Origin: Agapanthus africanus
Lineage: Eukaryota; Streptophyta; Magnoliopsida; Asparagales; Amaryllidaceae
DNA: 64,000 nt
Assembly (NCBI GenBank): GCA_030015575.1
Contig: CM057338.1
Span: 308,391,827 to 308,455,826, forward strand
Direction of reading: 5' to 3'
Positions within the stretch are counted from its first letter, which is position 1. Every line of letters begins with the position of its first letter. The position numbers and the translations under genes are program-made. This document shows positions 59,245-64,000 of the stretch, piece by piece. The notes beneath the pieces were generated by a model. The model did no database searches. It saw only the letters and a program-made list of their open reading frames with translations, and had not been told where the DNA came from.

Positions 59245-61498
59245 ACACATTTTTCTTTATTATCGCTTTCTTCTCTCTGCTGTGTCGTTGGCATGTTACT
59301 CTAGTAAGCGCAGCCTGCAGATAATAGATAACAATTTATCTCGAACCCTTTATAGGGTTGCGATGGCTTAGGAAACAGGTTCAGGTTTGCTGCCAAAGTC
59401 CTTTCAACTTTATGAACCATGAGGGTCTTGTAAAGGTTTTTCTCCCAACGAGTCGAGAGGATCTCGTAGGTCTATTTTCTCCTTAGGAATCGTGAGGATT
59501 CCTAAGTGAGCTTTCTCTTGAGAGTCGTAAGGATCTCGCAAGAGAATTTTCTTCTTTACAAGTCGAGAGGAGTCGTAAGTGGTTGATGAGTCGACTTGTT
59601 CCCGAGTCGAAACGTTGCTTCGACTGGGAGGTCGAGGGTTGACTTTCTCCGTTTTCTACGGTGTCGGGATCGACTTTCTCCGTTTTCTACGGTGTCAGGG
59701 TTGACTTTCTCCATTTTCTACGGTGTTGGGGTCGACTTTCTCCGTTTTCTACGGTGTCAGGATCGACTTTCTCCATTTTCTACGGTATCGGGATCGACTT
59801 TCTCCGTTTTCTACGTGTCGGGTTTGACTTGCTCCGCTTTCTGCGGTGTCAGGTTGACTTTCTCCGTTTTCTACGGTGTCGGGATCGACTTTTTCCGCTT
59901 TCTACGGTGTCAGGGTTGACTTTCTTCGTTTCCTACGGTGTCGGGATCGATTTTCTCCATTTTCTACGGTGTCGGGATTGATTTTCTCCATTTTCTACGG
60001 TGTTGGTGGTTTACTCTAGGTTGTCTGTGAACCGCAAAGTCTTGGAAATGGGGACTTTGTTGTGGCTCTGATTGGTTGTGTCGCGTCCATGCCCTGCTGG
60101 CATGAGGAAGAACGCCGTTGCTGGTCTTCTGGGATGCAGATGTTGCTGTCGAGATCTGACTTTTCCCTTTGACAGAGTTTGTTGGGACATGTGCTTCCCT
60201 TTTCGTTTATGCCCATGGATTGTATACAGGGGTCAGTATGGACTTACCTGCAGGGCAAAAGTTTTATTCTTTCATTCTTTTTTCTTGTTTTCACGATGCT
60301 CTATCATTTCAGCTTTCTATATCGCGAAAGTCGCGATTGCCCAATCATTTCGGCTATTTTTCGTGGTGCCCAATCATTTCGGCTGTTTTTTCCTTTTTAC
60401 TCGCTGCTTTTTATTGCGAGTTGCCCAATCATTTTGGCTATTTCATATGCATTTTTTCATGAGTATGGAACTCAAGGTCTGATACCAATCTTGCATCAAT
60501 ATCGCTTCGACTGGAATGTTGCCAGGAGCGAATCATCATTTTCCATGAAAGGACTTGGAATTTGATATCGATTTAAGCATCAGCATCGCTACAACTGGGA
60601 TATTGACAGGAGCGAAACATCATTTGCCTTTGTCGGTTCGAACAAAGGTGGCTTAGCAAACAGGGTTAAGATCCTGTCGACTAAGGCTTTTGACTTTATG
60701 AGCCGTAAAGGTCTCATAAAGGTGTTTCTCCCTAGGAGTCATGAGGATCTCGTAGGTGTGTTTTTCCCTTAAGAATCGTAAGGATTCTTAAGTGTATGTT
60801 CTCTTGTAAGTCGTAAGGATCTTATTAGAGTGTTTTCTCCTTGTAAATCGAGAGGACCTACAAGTGTTTGTTCATCAAACGAGGGCATTCCTCGTTGTCG
60901 GTGGGACCCGGCAAGGAAATGATTATTTGTGCCCGTGGATTGTATACAAAGGTCAGTATTGAACCGCTTGTAGGGCAGTCTGGGAGATGTGATGGCTTAA
61001 GAACAGGTTCAGATCCCTGTAGCTTAAGGCTTTTGAATCTTATGAGCCGTGAGGAAGAGGGTTCTCCTTACGAGTCGTGAGGATCTCGTAAGTGTAATTT
61101 CTCCTTAGGAATCGTGGGGATCCCTAAGTGTGTCGCTCCTTTGTGAGTCGTAAGGATCTCACGCAGGTAGTTTTCTCCTTACAAGGTCGAGAGGACCTTG
61201 CAAGTGTCTTTTAACGAGATTGCGCCCTTTCGGGTTTTCATAAACTCGCCGGTAGCCCTGCTGTTTTTACTCACAGAGCCCTTTCGGGATTTCATCCGTG
61301 CCCATTTTTCTTATAGACGTACCCTTTTTTTTACGATTCTGCGCCCTTTTGGGTTTTCACAAATATCGCCGGTAGCCTTGCTGTTTTTACTCACGGAGCC
61401 CTTTCGGGTTTTTATCCATGCCCATTTTGCTTGTGGACGTACCGTTTTTTTTTCAGCCCTAGGATGCGGCGGTTTGTAGAAGTTTACAGACGTTTCGG
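59245..61498. other. Tat spacer between antisense gene and pol, built of repeats
   Basis: No gene. Modules with AGTCGTAAGGATCTCGTAAG-like phrases recur at about 59400-59590, 60690-60860 and 61030-61210. GGATTGTATACA...GGTCAGTAT occurs at 60217 and 60937. GCCCAATCATTTCGGCT occurs three times at 60337-60440. A duplicated unit of about 119 bp spans 61215-61455. The open frames here are by-products of repeats. Confidence 0.7.
59632..60005. repeat. 31-bp minisatellite, about 12 copies
   Basis: Units of GACTTTCTCCGTTTTCTACG plus GTGTCGGGATC with point changes and a few one-base deletions. Confidence 0.9.
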
Positions 61499-62599
61499 TC
61501 AGGCGTAGTATTTTTTTAAGAACCGACCGTTTATTGGCCTGAAGGGTCTTTCGCCATGCATATTCATGAGCAAATAAGCCCCACCTTGGTAGACCTTGTC
61601 TATGATGTACGGGCCCTCATAATTCGGCTCAAACTTCCCACGTTTGGCATGATTGGGGATCATAGGTCTCTTGACCACTAGCACGAGTTCGCCTTGGCGA
61701 AATGTCCTTGGCCTAGTCAATCTCTTGTATGAGCGTGTCATCTTCGCTTTGTAAGCCTCCAAGTTTTGCTGCTCCATGAACCGAGTTTCATCGAGGGCGT
61801 CGAGCTCCTCAAGCCGAAGATGAGCATTCTCTTCGTCTGTTAGCTCGTAATGAACTGCCACTCGTAGAGTGGGTAACACTATCTCCAAGGGGAGTACTGC
61901 TTCAGCGCCGAATACCAATGTATACGGCATTGTGTTTGTGGCCGTTTTGAACGTGGTCCGATACGCCTAGAGAGCTTCATGCAGTCTCTCGTGCCAGTCC
62001 TTCTTATTTTTTGACACCGTCTTCTTCATGATCTTTGTTAATGTCTTGTTGAAAGCCTCAGCCAGACCGTTAGCTCGGGGATTATAGACCGAAGAGTATC
62101 TCCAGTTTATATTATGCTGCTGTGCGAAGCAGCTGATTTTGTGACTTTTGTAAGCTGGTCCGTTATCGGAGATAATCCGTCGCGGAGTGCCGAACCGATA
62201 GATGACCCGTGTCTCGAAGAAATGGAGGATGTTCTCCGTCTTCACTTCTCTTAGCGGTACTGCCTCTGCCCACTTAGAGAAGTAATCGGTTGTTGCCAAT
62301 ATGAACCGATGTCCCTTGGACGATGCTGGCCCGATTATATCGGTTCCCCACATTTCGATCGGTCAGCTAGCCACCGTTGGGTGGAGCAGATTTGGATGCT
62401 GGTGGATAAAGTCTCCATGAATTTGGCACGAATGGTACTGCTTCGCATATTCGAAGCAATCATGAATCATCGTGGGCCAATAGTACCCCATCCTTTTGAT
62501 TTTCAGGTTCATCTTTGGCCCGGCTTGATGAGAACCGCAGAGTCCGTCGTGAGTTTCTTGGACGACTCTCTTTGCTTCTTCTGGTCCCAGGCATCTTAG
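61499..62599 (-). pseudogene. Tat integrase
   Basis: Minus strand. The zinc-binding part (62354-62599) reads THDGLCGSHQAGPK and YHSCQIH; the first zinc Cys of the usual KCHxCQ is Tyr. TGA replaces Trp just before PIEMWGTD. The catalytic core (61967-62353) keeps Asp in MWGTDIIGP, Asp in ISDNGPAYK and Glu in GLAEAFNKTL. A TAG at 61964-61966 replaces the Trp of the usual EALWAYRTT. The C-terminal domain follows (MPYTLVFGAEAVLPLE to INGRFLKKYYA, 61930-61499). No chromodomain, as expected for Tat. Nearly intact apart from these lesions. Confidence 0.85.
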
Positions 62600-64000
62600 C
62601 TACAGAGAGTCGAACGATCTCTTATACAGAGTATCGTTGACGAAGGCGAAAGACAAAGCTCGTTTCATGAGATGATGTCTTGAGGATGCGTCTTCAGGTG
62701 TTTGACGGGATTTAAAGTAGTTTATAAAGACTTCTCTCCAATCCTTAACCTTTTCTTTATCCTCCATTTGTAGGGTCGTTTGCTTGGTCACTTCCATTTC
62801 TTCAGACGACTCCGTGGACATTTCTGCTGGTGCAAGAACCCGACAGTTTTGTACAACGATCCTCACGTCATTGAGGTTTTCGTTAGCCAATTCTTTAGCG
62901 AGTTTGGCTAATGCATCCGCCTTTCTATTCCCCGCTCGCGGTATGCTTTCCAGGGAATAGGAAGGGATCTGAGTCAGCAATTGCTGCACTCTTTCGCCAT
63001 ATTTTACCAACTCCGGTTTGCACGTTTGATAATCGCCGTTTACTTGACTAACGACTAACTGAGAGTCTACGTATATAAGGAGGTTTTCGATTCCCATGTC
63101 GACAGTGATCTTAAGACCTGCTATCAAAGCTTCATATTCTGCTTCATTGTTTGTCCTTGGCTCTGTCAAGGAAAAAGCAAAGCGCATTATCCCTCCTTGC
63201 GGAGTCACGAAGATAAGGCCTACCCTAGATTTGATTATAGGGGAGCTGTGCTTTCGCCTCTTCATGGAAGATTCCCCATCGAAGTAGAGTTCCCATCGGG
63301 TATCACTCCCTCCTCTCTCCTTGTTGATCGTGTCAAACGCGTGCTCGTCTGCCAATTCGCAATTTAGGGATGAATCGGCAGGTATCGGATGTTCAGCGAG
63401 GAAGTCGGCAATGGCCTGGCCTTTCACTGCCTTGAGAGGTCGGTAGATTATCGAGAACTCCATCAAGAGGAGAGCCCATTTAGCGAGTCGTCCTGTTAGT
63501 ATGACTCTTGACATCAAATATTTGAGAGGATCCACCTTTGATATGAGATAGACCTCATACGCCAAAGCGTAGTGTCTGAGCTTCGTTATTGCGAAGATTA
63601 ACGCCAGGCAGTGTTTTTCGATGGAGGAGTAGTTGTTTTCTGCCCCCAGTAGAACTCGACTTAAATAGTAGAGGGCTCTCTCTTTCCCTTGATCGTTCTC
63701 CTGTGCCCATAATGCGCCTAAAGAACCTTCAAGGGTTGTTGTGTACAGGATGAGGGGCTTTCCTTTGACTGGAGCGGTCAGTACCGGCGGATTCTGCAGG
63801 TATTGGTTGATTTCGTCCAGTGCGATTTGGCATTTGCGATCCCAGACGAACGAGGTCCCCTTCTTCATTAAATGGCTATAGGGGCGGCACTTGCCGGAGA
63901 GATTGGCTTTGAATCGTCGGATATATGCGAGCTTTCCTTAGAGAGGCCGCAGTTGCTTGAGAGTTCTTGGCGGAGTCATTTCCATGATCGCTTTGATCTT
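62600..64000 (-). pseudogene. Tat pol: RT end, RNase H and second (archaeal-type) RNase H
   Basis: Minus strand, running off the right edge. At the edge, RT connection residues (MTPPRTLKQLRPL, then GKLAYIRRF) are separated by TAA where Gln is usual. The open frame 63868-62600 has a first RNase H (PLILYTTTLEGSLGAL, ALYYLSRVL, EKHCLALIF) lacking its first catalytic Asp. A second RNase H then has WELYFDGESS, NNEAEYEALIAG, IYVDSQLVVSQV and RAGNRKADALAKLA, which keeps the acidic catalytic set. This RNase H plus archaeal-type RNase H arrangement marks the Tat lineage. It belongs with the LTR starting at 31944. Confidence 0.85.

Noticed and set aside
59596-59981. Repetitive Phe/Ser/Arg-rich proteins encoded in overlapping frames
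   Set aside because: By-product of the 31-bp minisatellite; every frame stays open because the unit lacks stops.

Overview
This is a gene-poor stretch of a flowering-plant nuclear genome, probably a eudicot. The sequence is AT-rich and contains no recognisable host gene. It is a stack of transposable elements inserted into one another: Ty3/gypsy chromoviruses (Tekay/Del-like, with PPT, initiator-Met PBS and chromodomain remnants), Ty3/gypsy Tat-lineage elements (dual RNase H), a Ty1/copia element of Sirevirus-like type, and a CACTA (En/Spm) DNA transposon. The species cannot be named from what I can see.

Layout, left to right. 1-2526 is the 3' end of a Copia element (pol scrap, polypurine region, LTR). 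2527-3902 is the 3' part of a Tekay-like LTR that landed in a CACTA transposon. 3903-8471 is the right half of that CACTA element: TNP2 remnant, DUF4216 exon, Transposase_24-like second gene, subterminal repeats, and a terminal repeat ending at 8471. 8472-14189 is old, mostly unassigned DNA with an RNase H-like pseudogene (9181-9708), 41-bp and 92-bp tandem repeats, and a nested inverted repeat. 14190-16768 is a decayed chromovirus LTR on the minus strand. It is cut by a plus-strand Tat element (LTR 16769-18474, gag remnant to 20329), which is cut by another LTR starting at 20330, which contains a solo LTR at 21306-24242 with target-site duplication (TSD) GTTGC. After a second copy of the Copia 3' end (25050-25332) comes a minus-strand Tekay chromovirus. 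Its 3' LTR is split by a plus-strand solo LTR (25435-28230, TSD ATTTG), and its pol (28928-31943) is truncated by a second Tat element on the minus strand.

This second Tat element runs from 31944 past the right edge. Its LTR region starts at 31944 and its pol (RT end, RNase H, archaeal-type RNase H, integrase) lies at 61499-64000. Between them, on the opposite strand, is a gene with its own TATA box, a 5' UTR intron, seven inferred short introns and a poly(A) signal, encoding a plant-mobile-domain (PMD)-like protein with a coiled-coil tail. Its last exon is split by a 19.2-kb insertion (39921-59121, TSD TAAAA) made of three LTRs and two internal regions in strict tandem. That inserted family keeps an open short gag, but its pol is broken in the same way in both copies, so it looks non-autonomous.

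How the parts fit. The nesting gives a relative order of events. The most interesting points are the intron-bearing antisense PMD gene carried by a Tat retrotransposon, the three-LTR tandem array inside it, and tRNA-like A-box/B-box modules kept in several related chromovirus LTRs.
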